Assembly (NCBI GenBank): GCA_017432405.1
Contig: JAFRJF010000084.1
Coordinates: 1-38,266 of the forward strand
Length of the DNA: 38,266 nucleotides
From: Clostridia bacterium
Lineage (GTDB): Bacteria; Bacillota_A; Clostridia; Christensenellales; Aristaeellaceae
Direction of reading: 5' to 3'
The translations under genes and the position numbers were made by a program. Shown here one piece after another: positions 31,900 through 38,145 of the stretch; positions within the stretch are counted from its first letter, which is position 1, and every line of letters starts with the position of its first letter. Under the pieces are notes generated by a model, which did not search any database, was not told the DNA's origin, and saw nothing but the letters and a program-made list of their open reading frames with translations.

Positions 31900-33423
31900 T
31901 TATACCATAACGATGCTATCCGCATCGGTAAGGTCCTTAACCTGTTTCCATGTCCCGTCCTCCAACAGGACTTTGTGGTCGCCGGTCGCTTTGAACGAGC
32001 CAGCGTCCGTCTGTACTTCGAAAACTTCCGCAGACGCCCGCGTCATGCGACAGTCGTGGAACCAACCAACGGAGCGATTCTTTCCGTTCTCCGTTGTGAC
32101 GATTTCCCCGTCCTTCCCCACGAGCTCGCGGATAGGAACAGGGCCGCTCAATGTTTCAACGAGCGTGTCTCCCGTCAAGCAAGCGTGGTCCTCGCAGTTG
32201 TCGGCCACGTCCTCGTGGTCGTGCTTGTCGTAGGTCAGGAGCGGCAAGGTCCGAATGAGGTCGCGGCAGGTCGAGAATATCTGGACGTAGGGCCGTCCAT
32301 CGGGCGCGACTTGCAGGTTCTCCCTTACGCGCATCCAGCCGTTCATGCGGTCGTTGTCCGCCTTGACGATGGGGACGCCGTTCGCTATGAACGTGTCCGC
32401 CACGGTCTCGCCGCCCATCGCGTCGCGGAGGCCGCGCTTCTGCCACATATCGGGAGAGGCCGCCGTGTACGTGATGTGCTCGGTGAACTGGTTGCCCTGC
32501 TCGTCAAAGGCGACGGAGCGCCGCTTCACGAGCTTCGCCATCTCCGATGCGGCGGTCTGGTTCTGGTAGATTTCCCGGTAGACATAGAGGTGAGAGTCGG
32601 GTGCCACCGCGAACCAGAGCACGCAGCACGGGTCGTTGTAGCCCCAGTCCATCGCACGGAAGCGCCGCCAGTCCCGGGGGATGGGGAACGGTGCGCAGAC
32701 GTGCACGGCCGGGTTGAACTCTGAGAAGTACTGCCCTTCGACGGCGTCCCAGCGCCCGTCAAGGTACGCTTTGCGCAGGTGTTCTGGCAGAGCTTCCAGA
32801 GTCTTGATGTAACCTGGGTTGGTCTCCATGAGGACCGTGTTGTCCGTGACCTTGGCCTGGATGAACACATAATCGTCTGGGTTCTCACCGTGCTCATAGA
32901 TACGGTCGATGAAGAGATGCTTTATGTAGTCATGGCCCGGGCCGCCCGGGTTACAAGTGTAGTAAATCCTCGGCGAGAAGTCCGTCCGCGTGCTTCTGCA
33001 CGACGTCGCTATGTACGTCAGCATACACTCGGTGAACGCGGTCGCCTCCTCGAAGCCGATAACGTCGTACTCCTGGCCCTGGTACTGGTACACGTCGTTG
33101 TCCGTGTCGCAGTAGCCGAGCTTGATGGTGGAGCCGTTCGGGAACGTGAAGGTCTTGTTGTCCTTCGTGTACTTGGCGAAGCCGTTGAGCTCTTTGAGGA
33201 GCGGCTGGGTGTGGTTCCCGTCGAGCTCGGCGAGGGTGCGGCGCAACAGCAGGAGCTTGAGGTGCGGGTAGCGGAGAGCCAGCAGGATGAACTTCCTGCG
33301 CAGGACCCACGACTTGCCGCCGCCCCGGGCGCCGCCGTATGCGATGCGGGGCGCCACCGCCCGGAGAAACAGGTCTTGCTTCGGGTTCGGGACGCCCTCA
33401 AGCCTCAGTGCTTTCTTTGCCAT
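31900..33423 (-). CDS. terL: terminase large subunit, N-terminal half: N-extein plus N-intein
   Basis: This encodes 507 residues from ATG 33423, 1 nt after the preceding stop (coupling; a longer frame to 33537 is unlikely). The ATPase has Walker A GGARGGGKS (30-38) and Walker B-type YDVIGFEEA. The RNase H-like nuclease starts at AMDWGYNDP. The extein ends at EDHA (414); Cys415 (codon 32181-32179) begins a 93-residue N-intein: block A CLTGDTLVE and block B GSFKATGDHKV. The stop follows DADSIVMV, the usual end of a split N-intein. Spliced with the half at 31069-31317 it gives a 460-residue terminase, restoring EDHA-CEAFRYG at the nuclease metal site. TerL drives DNA into the head and cuts it. 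Confidence 0.92.
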   Translation of the reverse strand: MAKKALRLEGVPNPKQDLFLRAVAPRIAYGGARGGGKSWVLRRKFILLALRYPHLKLLLLRRTLAELDGNHTQPLLKELNGFAKYTKDNKTFTFPNGSTIKLGYCDTDNDVYQYQGQEYDVIGFEEATAFTECMLTYIATSCRSTRTDFSPRIYYTCNPGGPGHDYIKHLFIDRIYEHGENPDDYVFIQAKVTDNTVLMETNPGYIKTLEALPEHLRKAYLDGRWDAVEGQYFSEFNPAVHVCAPFPIPRDWRRFRAMDWGYNDPCCVLWFAVAPDSHLYVYREIYQNQTAASEMAKLVKRRSVAFDEQGNQFTEHITYTAASPDMWQKRGLRDAMGGETVADTFIANGVPIVKADNDRMNGWMRVRENLQVAPDGRPYVQIFSTCRDLIRTLPLLTYDKHDHEDVADNCEDHACLTGDTLVETLSGPVPIRELVGKDGEIVTTENGKNRSVGWFHDCRMTRASAEVFEVQTDAGSFKATGDHKVLLEDGTWKQVKDLTDADSIVMV

Positions 33424-33424
33424 A

Positions 33425-34342
33425 TCAATCTGCGTAGCCGAGACTCGTCGGCGTGCCGGAGGTCGGCGCGTAAAACTCTTTCTCCACGAGGTCGTAGTAG
33501 CCGAGCTTGCTGTCGCTGACGCGCTCGCACGGGACAAGGTGCATGCGTCCGTCCACGATGATGTCCCCGAAGAACGAGCCCTTCATTTTCGCGCTGGAGG
33601 TGCTCGTCGAGGTCGTGCCGACGCAGAAGTCGATCGCGCTCGTGAACTCAAGCTCGGTCCACGTGGATTCCGTCTTCATGCCGGTCGTGCCCGTGGGCGT
33701 GATGACCACGTCGTAGCGCGTGTCAGTGTCAATGACGCTGTTGTACGCGCCGCCCTTGTACCGGAGGTAGTTGCCGCTGCCGCTGGTTGCCACGTACAGG
33801 GAGTAGTTGTTGCCCGAAGCGGTGCCGCTGTACGCGCCGATGACGTTGCACGCGGCCGTACAAGAGAACGAGAACCTGAGCGTGTCCGAGCCGTTCAGCT
33901 TGAAGTCGGTGAACTTCCAGTAGCAGTTGTCGTTGAGCGAGAACCCCTTGACGCGCTTGTAGGCGCTCGGGAGCGTGCCCTTCCAGTCGTCGGCCTCGTC
34001 GAAGATGCCCGAGAGCATTTCCTCGATGCGCCACGCAGGAGAGGGCACGGAGGCCCCGGTGGTGCCGTTCGCCGCGTCGTAGACGCCCTTCCAGAATTGC
34101 TCGATGCGGCAGGTGGGAGCGGGACAGCCCGGGTCGTCAAGACCGGCGGCCGCGCAGTACACCGCGTAGAGGACCTCGTCAAGGTGCCAGGACCTTGCGG
34201 GGAACTCCCGGGGGTCAGCCGCGCCAGTGACCGCGTCGTAGATGGCCGCGAGCATCTGCTCGTAGTGCCACACAGGGTAGTCGGGAGGAACTGCGCCATC
34301 AAGGCCCGCGATGGCTGCGAGCCATAATTCTTCACGGGTCAT
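33425..34342 (-). CDS. virion protein with internal repeats and LamG/head-fibre-like C-domain
   Basis: This encodes 305 residues, with AAGGAGG 11 nt before ATG. The N-terminal ~115 residues are four related units of ~30 residues, each with E-x3-IY/VY-A/D and a following Pro-x-W (EQMLAAIYDAVTG; DEVLYAVYCAAAG; EQFWKGVYDAANG; EEMLSGIFDEADD). The rest resembles carbohydrate-binding or LamG-like head-fibre domains of Firmicutes phages, ending in LVPCERVSDSKLGYYDLVEKEFYAP, a motif often seen in such proteins. It lies next to TerL on the upstream side, so a capsid decoration or fibre is likely. Confidence 0.55.
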   Translation of the reverse strand: MTREELWLAAIAGLDGAVPPDYPVWHYEQMLAAIYDAVTGAADPREFPARSWHLDEVLYAVYCAAAGLDDPGCPAPTCRIEQFWKGVYDAANGTTGASVPSPAWRIEEMLSGIFDEADDWKGTLPSAYKRVKGFSLNDNCYWKFTDFKLNGSDTLRFSFSCTAACNVIGAYSGTASGNNYSLYVATSGSGNYLRYKGGAYNSVIDTDTRYDVVITPTGTTGMKTESTWTELEFTSAIDFCVGTTSTSTSSAKMKGSFFGDIIVDGRMHLVPCERVSDSKLGYYDLVEKEFYAPTSGTPTSLGYAD

Positions 34343-34363
34343 GTGGTTTGCTACCTCCTTACG

Positions 34364-34822
34364 TTAAGAGGGGTAATACTCGAGATGAGAGCTGGTGTCC
34401 ATCGCCTCGAACGACCATTTTGTGACCCCGTTGTAAACCGGAGCGGCGAAGTACGCTTTGTACTCACCGAGCCCGTAGTCCGCATAAACGCCGAGGCATG
34501 TAACCTGAATCCCTTCACCGACGGCGAACACGGGCTTGCCTGCCGTCAGTGCCGTGTCGATGTCGTTGTAGCTCGCGTCGAGCTCGTAGTAGGAATCGCC
34601 GTCGTTGTCGTGGTAGGACAATTCCGCGACAAGGATGTTGTCGGAACCGCCACCACCACCACCGCCAGCGCTGTCCTCAGCGATGAGCTCGGCTGCCGCA
34701 GCCGCCCACATGGTAGCCGCCTTGTCTTCGCTCCACGGAAGCTCCGAGGGCCGGGGGGCGGGCTTCGCTCTCCCATCCAGCACGTCCTGGATCGCCTGCT
34801 TGTATTCGTCAATGAGTGCCAT
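34364..34822 (-). CDS. small virion-like protein with repeat unit and Gly linker, 152 aa
   Basis: Purine-rich AAAGGATAAGGA lies upstream of ATG. Residues 1-50 (LIDEYKQAIQDVLDGRAKPAPRPSELPWSEDKAATMWAAAAAELI) resemble the short helical unit that is repeated in the adjacent 305-aa protein. A poly-Gly linker (GGGGGGG) follows, then a beta-rich domain (NILVAELSYHDNDGDSYYELDASYNDI). The shared unit suggests that both proteins attach to the same virion component. Function is inferred from position and composition. Confidence 0.5.
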   Translation of the reverse strand: MALIDEYKQAIQDVLDGRAKPAPRPSELPWSEDKAATMWAAAAAELIAEDSAGGGGGGGSDNILVAELSYHDNDGDSYYELDASYNDIDTALTAGKPVFAVGEGIQVTCLGVYADYGLGEYKAYFAAPVYNGVTKWSFEAMDTSSHLEYYPS

Positions 34823-34856
34823 GATTGTATATCCTTATCCTTTCTCAGTTTGTTCT

Positions 34857-35279
34857 CTACTCGCTCCCGAGCATGTTCTTCATAGCCAGGTCGTAAAGGA
34901 GCGCCTGGATGGCCGCGACGCGCTGAGCGTTCTGTGCGTTGCCCTGGATGAAACCGTCGATGGTCGGCTGGCCCACGCCACGGGAAGCACCGGGAACAGC
35001 CTGCCCCCGCTGAACGGTCGCCCTGTTCCATGCGCCCACGTTCGGGGTCTTCTTCTTGCCGTGCCCCAGCTCCTCGGTGACGCCGCTCGTCCCCGGGCTC
35101 ATGTACCGGCCCGTCTCTTTCTCGTAGAGGGTGCCCGAGGTGAAGACCGGTAGACGCTTGCCGCCATGAGGGGTCGCCGGGTCAATCCAGTTGGAGGTCG
35201 GCCTGAGCTGCTCCAGCTCCCCGGAGCCCCGATTATCCGAACGCTTACTGTTCTGTTTCTTGAAATCTGCGATTGCCAT
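34857..35279 (-). CDS. hypothetical protein, 140 aa, start of the post-hairpin late genes
   Basis: Start ATG 35279 is chosen because GGAGAGAG precedes it and the longer frame (to 35396) runs through a hairpin. The product is basic and low in structure at the N-terminus (DFKKQNSKRSDNRGSGELEQLRP), with a helical C-terminus (AQNAQRVAAIQALLYDLAMKNML). It is not recognised; it may be a minor head protein. Confidence 0.45.
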   Translation of the reverse strand: MAIADFKKQNSKRSDNRGSGELEQLRPTSNWIDPATPHGGKRLPVFTSGTLYEKETGRYMSPGTSGVTEELGHGKKKTPNVGAWNRATVQRGQAVPGASRGVGQPTIDGFIQGNAQNAQRVAAIQALLYDLAMKNMLGSE

Positions 35280-35309
35280 AGTTCGTTCTCTCTCCGTAAG
35301 AAGGAGGGA

Positions 35310-35354
35310 GCCCTGGGATTGAGTAGTGTTGCTGTTCCTACTGAACCCCAGGGC
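35310..35354 (-). other. stem-loop in the leader of the gene at 34857
   Basis: Arms GCCCTGGG (35310-35317) and CCCAGGGC (35347-35354) match over 8 bp, with an inner AGTAG/CTACT pairing. No T-run follows on either strand, so it is not a standard terminator. It lies about 30 nt upstream of the ribosome site and could stabilise the 5' end of the mRNA. Confidence 0.55.
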
Positions 35355-35446
35355 CCACACATGAAGAAGCCGCAGTAAGCTCTGCTGCCTGCTCACTGCT
35401 GTGGTTATTCTGCTCTCAGTAGTATTATATATTATTATTTACTAAG

Positions 35447-35706
35447 AGCTCCAGGTTTTAACCTTGGTAGAGCTTGGTAGTATATCTATACCTATACTCC
35501 CCCAGGTGTACCTTATCCGCCTTTTGGAATTGGATTGTAAATCCAATTTCAAAAATAGACCCCCCCTATAATGTATATATTATTAAATAATATATACCAA
35601 AGAGGTTCCAAACTATTCGTTAAAGATGACTTTAACGAATAGTTGAAGGGAGAAGAATGTATATTCACTGCATACAGTAGTGTATACTACTGTATACTGT
35701 GAATAT
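35447..35706 (-). other. AT-rich intergenic array of consecutive hairpins after TerS
   Basis: The 429-base gap 35280-35708 has no gene. In it lie, in order: an imperfect stem 35447-35474; AATTGGATT/AATCCAATT (35528-35548, 9 bp); GTATATATTATT/AATAATATATAC (35573-35597, 12 bp); AACTATTCGTTAAAG/CTTTAACGAATAGTT (35611-35644, 15 bp); and a compound stem of 8 plus 10 bp (35661-35706) ending 2 nt from the TerS stop. All are perfect except the first and the 3x3 internal loop of the last. Possible roles are terminator for TerS, packaging (pac) site or structured RNA. Confidence 0.7.
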
Positions 35707-35708
35707 CC

Positions 35709-36131
35709 CTACACTGAATAAGCATCAGCATCGCCCTGTATAACGATATTCACCGTAGGTGAACTATCGTTTTGGGCTTCTCCCATAGCTGTAAGGAGCA
35801 TAGCTGCTATCTTAGCTTCAGCATCTCCAGAAAGAGATGCTTGTGCAAGATATGTGGCTATACGCTGTCTCGCATACGAAAGCGTGTCAGAGATTTCTTG
35901 TAGTGCCTCACTACTCACTCCCGTCTTACTCTCACCGTTCATGTAGCTATACACCGTTTCCCTGGTAACTCCAAGATGAACAGCGAGACCAGACATAGTA
36001 GGAAATTCCTGACGGATTTTCACATCACCATTCTTAAGATCATATATCTTTTTGCTCTCCTCACATCTGGTGAAGTACTCCTCCACTCTTTTCTTCAGGT
36101 CAACGGGATCATTGAACGATACAGGAACCAT
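35709..36131 (-). CDS. terS: terminase small subunit
   Basis: This encodes 140 residues from ATG 36131, which has AAGGGAGG 10 nt upstream. An ATG at 36164 in the same frame lies in the T-tract of a terminator and has no ribosome site, so it is rejected. The N-terminal region has helices of the gp3/TerS type (VEEYFTRCEESKKIYD, QEFPTMSGLAVHLGVTRETVYSYMNGE, a helix-turn-helix for pac recognition) followed by oligomerisation helices (DTLSYARQRIATYLAQAS) and a C-terminal beta strand (TVNIVIQGDADAY). It recognises phage DNA and starts packaging with TerL. Unlike its neighbours the gene is AT-rich, and TerL is three genes away. Confidence 0.75.
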   Translation of the reverse strand: MVPVSFNDPVDLKKRVEEYFTRCEESKKIYDLKNGDVKIRQEFPTMSGLAVHLGVTRETVYSYMNGESKTGVSSEALQEISDTLSYARQRIATYLAQASLSGDAEAKIAAMLLTAMGEAQNDSSPTVNIVIQGDADAYSV

Positions 36132-36163
36132 GTATTTGTGTCCTCCCTTCTGGAAAATTGGCA

Positions 36164-36198
36164 TAAAAAATAGGCCGTTCCGGTCGGAATAGGCCTAT
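36164..36198 (-). terminator. leader terminator (attenuator) between late promoter and terS
   Basis: Minus-strand ATAGGCC (36198-36192) pairs with GGCCTAT (36176-36170). Inside is a second TTCC/GGAA stem with loop GACC, and TTTTTT follows (36169-36164). It lies about 45-75 nt after the predicted transcription start and before the terS ribosome site. It would stop most late transcripts unless bypassed, implying antitermination or a short leader RNA. Confidence 0.75.
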
Positions 36199-36248
36199 GG
36201 CTTTTGGTCGGCTGGTTGATATTTCATATCAGCCTCCGGCCGATTATG

Positions 36249-36277
36249 ACTATACCATGTCAAGAACGGTCTGTCAA
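36249..36277 (-). promoter_or_regulatory. strong late promoter upstream of terS
   Basis: On the minus strand TTGACA (36277-36272) and TATAGT (36254-36249) are separated by exactly 17 bp. The start is predicted near 36242. Downstream, an outer TCGGC/GCCGA and an inner TGATAT/ATATCA stem precede the attenuator. It is the only consensus promoter seen for the whole minus-strand late region. Confidence 0.8.
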
Positions 36278-36384
36278 ATTTTGCAGCAAAAATCAGTGAA
36301 CAATTTGTGAACGGGTAAAAGCTGGAGAGAGGAACCATAGGGGGACAATAGGGGGTAAGGAGATACAAGGCTTACCCCTCGTCT

Positions 36385-36452
36385 CTGTCAAGGGGGAGTA
36401 AAAAATCTCCACCCCTACGGGGTAGTATTTTTTCCTCCTAATCCCTTGACAG
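36385..36452. repeat. 68-bp inverted-repeat element carrying divergent -35 boxes
   Basis: Outer arms CTGTCAAGGG (36385-36394) and CCCTTGACAG (36443-36452) are perfect. Further in, GGAG-TAAAAAAT faces ATTTTTT-CCTCC, and the tip is ACCCC-TAC-GGGGT. Each outer arm contains a TTGACA reading outward, so the element is symmetric both as a hairpin and as a promoter region. It could be an operator, a replication structure or both. The rest of the 565-base gap (36132-36696) holds the late promoter and leader to its left and two plus-strand promoter candidates to its right. Confidence 0.6.
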
Positions 36453-36473
36453 GCCGGTCCCCGCCGCTATGCT
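36446..36473 (+). promoter_or_regulatory. plus-strand promoter candidate P1 for the amidoligase operon
   Basis: TTGACA (36446-36451) and TATGCT (36468-36473) are spaced 16 bp. The -35 lies in the right arm of the 68-bp palindrome, so binding there would control it. Confidence 0.55.
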
Positions 36474-36521
36474 GACGGCGTCGGGTTGAGCGACCCACCG
36501 AAAACAAAACGCTACAGCACC

Positions 36522-36549
36522 TTGACAACAGCATACAAAGCCGTATTGC
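36522..36549 (+). promoter_or_regulatory. plus-strand promoter candidate P2 for the amidoligase operon
   Basis: TTGACA (36522-36527) and TATTGC (36544-36549) are spaced 16 bp. It is weaker at the -10 than P1 and lies closer to the gene, about 140 bp before its ATG. Confidence 0.45.
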
Positions 36550-36623
36550 CCCACTTGCGATAGAGCGATAACGACGCAGGGAAAAGGGAAAGACGAAAGA
36601 CAGAAACAGTCACCGGGCTTCCA

Positions 36624-36667
36624 CGGGTTCACCGTCAACACGAACCCGCCCATAGAAAAAACGGGTC
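36624..36667 (+). promoter_or_regulatory. leader with two mutually exclusive stems before the amidoligase gene
   Basis: GAACCCG (36642-36648) can pair with upstream CGGGTTC (36624-36630) or, in part, with downstream CGGGTC (36662-36667). Only one stem can form at a time. The downstream stem ends about 20 nt before the ribosome site (AAAGGAA), so the switch could affect translation. This is a structural possibility only. Confidence 0.3.
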
Positions 36668-36696
36668 GTGACCTACCACGAGAAAGGAATTTCCCC

Positions 36697-37518
36697 ATGA
36701 GTATTCACACCTACCACACTTCCCACCGTTCCCCCCGAACCTTCTACGCCCTGAAGCGTGGTGCTTCCGTGCCCACCCTGAAAACCGTTGCCGATCCCGG
36801 TGCCCGTGCCTTCGTGGGCGTGGAGCTGGAAATCGAAGCTGGCCGCGCTGACCGTCACGCACTCTCTGACGAGGTGGACGCGATCATGGGCAACCTGGCC
36901 ACGTGCGAGACTGACGGCAGCCTGAATGATGGCTTCGAGATCATCACGCAGCCCGCCACCGTGCCCGCTTTTCTTAAAGCCTTCAAGCTGGACGAGCTCA
37001 CCGACCTGCTCACCGCCAAGGGAGCCAAGAGCGCCAGCACCTCCACCTGCGGCCTGCACGTACACTACAGCCGGGCGGCCCTGGGTGCCTCCGAGCAGGC
37101 CCGGGACATGGTCTGTGCCAAGCTCCTTGTCCTGATGGACAAGTTCACTGACCAGCTGGTGAAGTTTGCCCGGCGTGACTGGACCAACCTTCACTACGCC
37201 AAGAAGTGGGACAACTTCAACGCCTCCGGCGAGAACAGCACCAAGAAGCTCCTGGGCAAGTACAAGCCCTGCAAGGATAGCGGGGACCGCTACCACGCCC
37301 TGAACCTGACCAACAGCGCCACCATCGAGTTCCGCATCTTCAAGGGAACCTTGAACCCCGTCACGCTCCGGGCCACCGTGGAGCTGGTCGAGGCGATGGT
37401 CGAGTACTGCAAGACGCACACCACCCCCGAGGTACAGGCGGCTACCTGGGCGGATGTGATCGGCATGAGCGCCTACCCCGAACTGGCCGAGTTCTGCACG
37501 GCCCGGGGCATCGCGTAA
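36697..37518 (+). CDS. amidoligase family enzyme
   Basis: This encodes 273 residues, with GAAAGGAA upstream of ATG. The amidoligase (glutamine-synthetase-like fold) signature is visible in order: FVGVELEIEAG near residue 50 (metal-binding Glu residues), CETDGSLNDGFEIITQPA near 70-88, CGLHVHYSRAALG near 117, RYHALNLTNSATIEFRIFKGTLN near 205-225. These enzymes form amide or peptide-like bonds with ATP and occur in phages and mobile elements, often in modification or conflict gene clusters. No adjacent glutamine amidotransferase is in the window. The substrate is unknown. It is followed by the J-domain gene. Confidence 0.75.
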   Translation: MSIHTYHTSHRSPRTFYALKRGASVPTLKTVADPGARAFVGVELEIEAGRADRHALSDEVDAIMGNLATCETDGSLNDGFEIITQPATVPAFLKAFKLDELTDLLTAKGAKSASTSTCGLHVHYSRAALGASEQARDMVCAKLLVLMDKFTDQLVKFARRDWTNLHYAKKWDNFNASGENSTKKLLGKYKPCKDSGDRYHALNLTNSATIEFRIFKGTLNPVTLRATVELVEAMVEYCKTHTTPEVQAATWADVIGMSAYPELAEFCTARGIA

Positions 37519-37588
37519 GGCAGGCACGTACCGGGGCGGGGAGCGCGGCCCACCCGCCCCACACCTACACGAGAGGAGGATCATCACC

Positions 37589-38089
37589 ATGTTTTTCACC
37601 CATTGCAACACCCTGGACGAACTGAAGGCCGAGTATCGCCGCCTTGCCATGCGGCACCACCCCGACAGGGGCGGCGACACCGAGACCATGCAGCGGATCA
37701 ACGCCGAGTATGAAGCCCGGTTTGAGACCCTGAAACACGCCCACAACACCACCCACGACGAGCACCACCAGACCAACGAGGCCCCCGCCGACTTCATCCG
37801 CATCATCGAGGCGCTGCTCCGGCTGGACGGCATCGAGGTCGAGCTGTGCGGCTGCTGGCTGTGGATCGGCGGCGACACGCGGCGTCACAAGGACGCGCTG
37901 AAGGCCGCCGGGTGCCGGTGGAGCGCGAACAAGGAGCGCTGGTACTGGCGGCCCGCGTACGGAACGAGCAGCTTCCACCGGGGCAATCAAAGCCTGGGCA
38001 CGATCCGGGCCAAGTACGGCTCCCAACGGTTCGCCGCCAACGGACACGAGGAGCGGACCGAGGCAAGTGCCGACCTGTTGACAGCCTGA
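37589..38089 (+). CDS. J-domain (DnaJ-like) protein
   Basis: This encodes 166 residues, with GAGAGGAGG upstream of ATG. The N-terminal ~50 residues form a short J domain: TLDELKAEYRRLAMRHHPDRGGDTETMQRINAEYEARF, with the diagnostic His-Pro-Asp. The C-terminal ~70 residues (GCWLWIGGDTRRHKDALKAAGCRWSANKERWYWRPA) match a small domain frequent in Firmicutes mobile elements next to J domains. It lacks the Gly/Phe and zinc-finger regions of a full DnaJ. It probably directs host DnaK to phage replication or protein complexes. Confidence 0.8.
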   Translation: MFFTHCNTLDELKAEYRRLAMRHHPDRGGDTETMQRINAEYEARFETLKHAHNTTHDEHHQTNEAPADFIRIIEALLRLDGIEVELCGCWLWIGGDTRRHKDALKAAGCRWSANKERWYWRPAYGTSSFHRGNQSLGTIRAKYGSQRFAANGHEERTEASADLLTA

Positions 38090-38145
38090 CCTAAACACTG
38101 AGCCGCCCGCCCGTGGGCATCATACGCGGGCAGAAAGGATTTGCC

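Noticed and set aside
31069..33423. terL as a frameshifted or broken pseudogene
   Set aside because: All splicing residues (Cys1, block B TGDH, HN, Cys+1) are intact, both halves have their own starts, and the HNH gene is complete. Decay would not preserve this.
36131..36164. Upstream ATG (36164) as terS start
   Set aside because: It lies directly in the T-tract of a terminator and has no ribosome site; ATG 36131 has AAGGGAGG.
37533..37560. GGGGCGGG/CCCGCCCC stem between the amidoligase and J-domain genes as a terminator
   Set aside because: No T-tract follows and the next gene is in the same operon.
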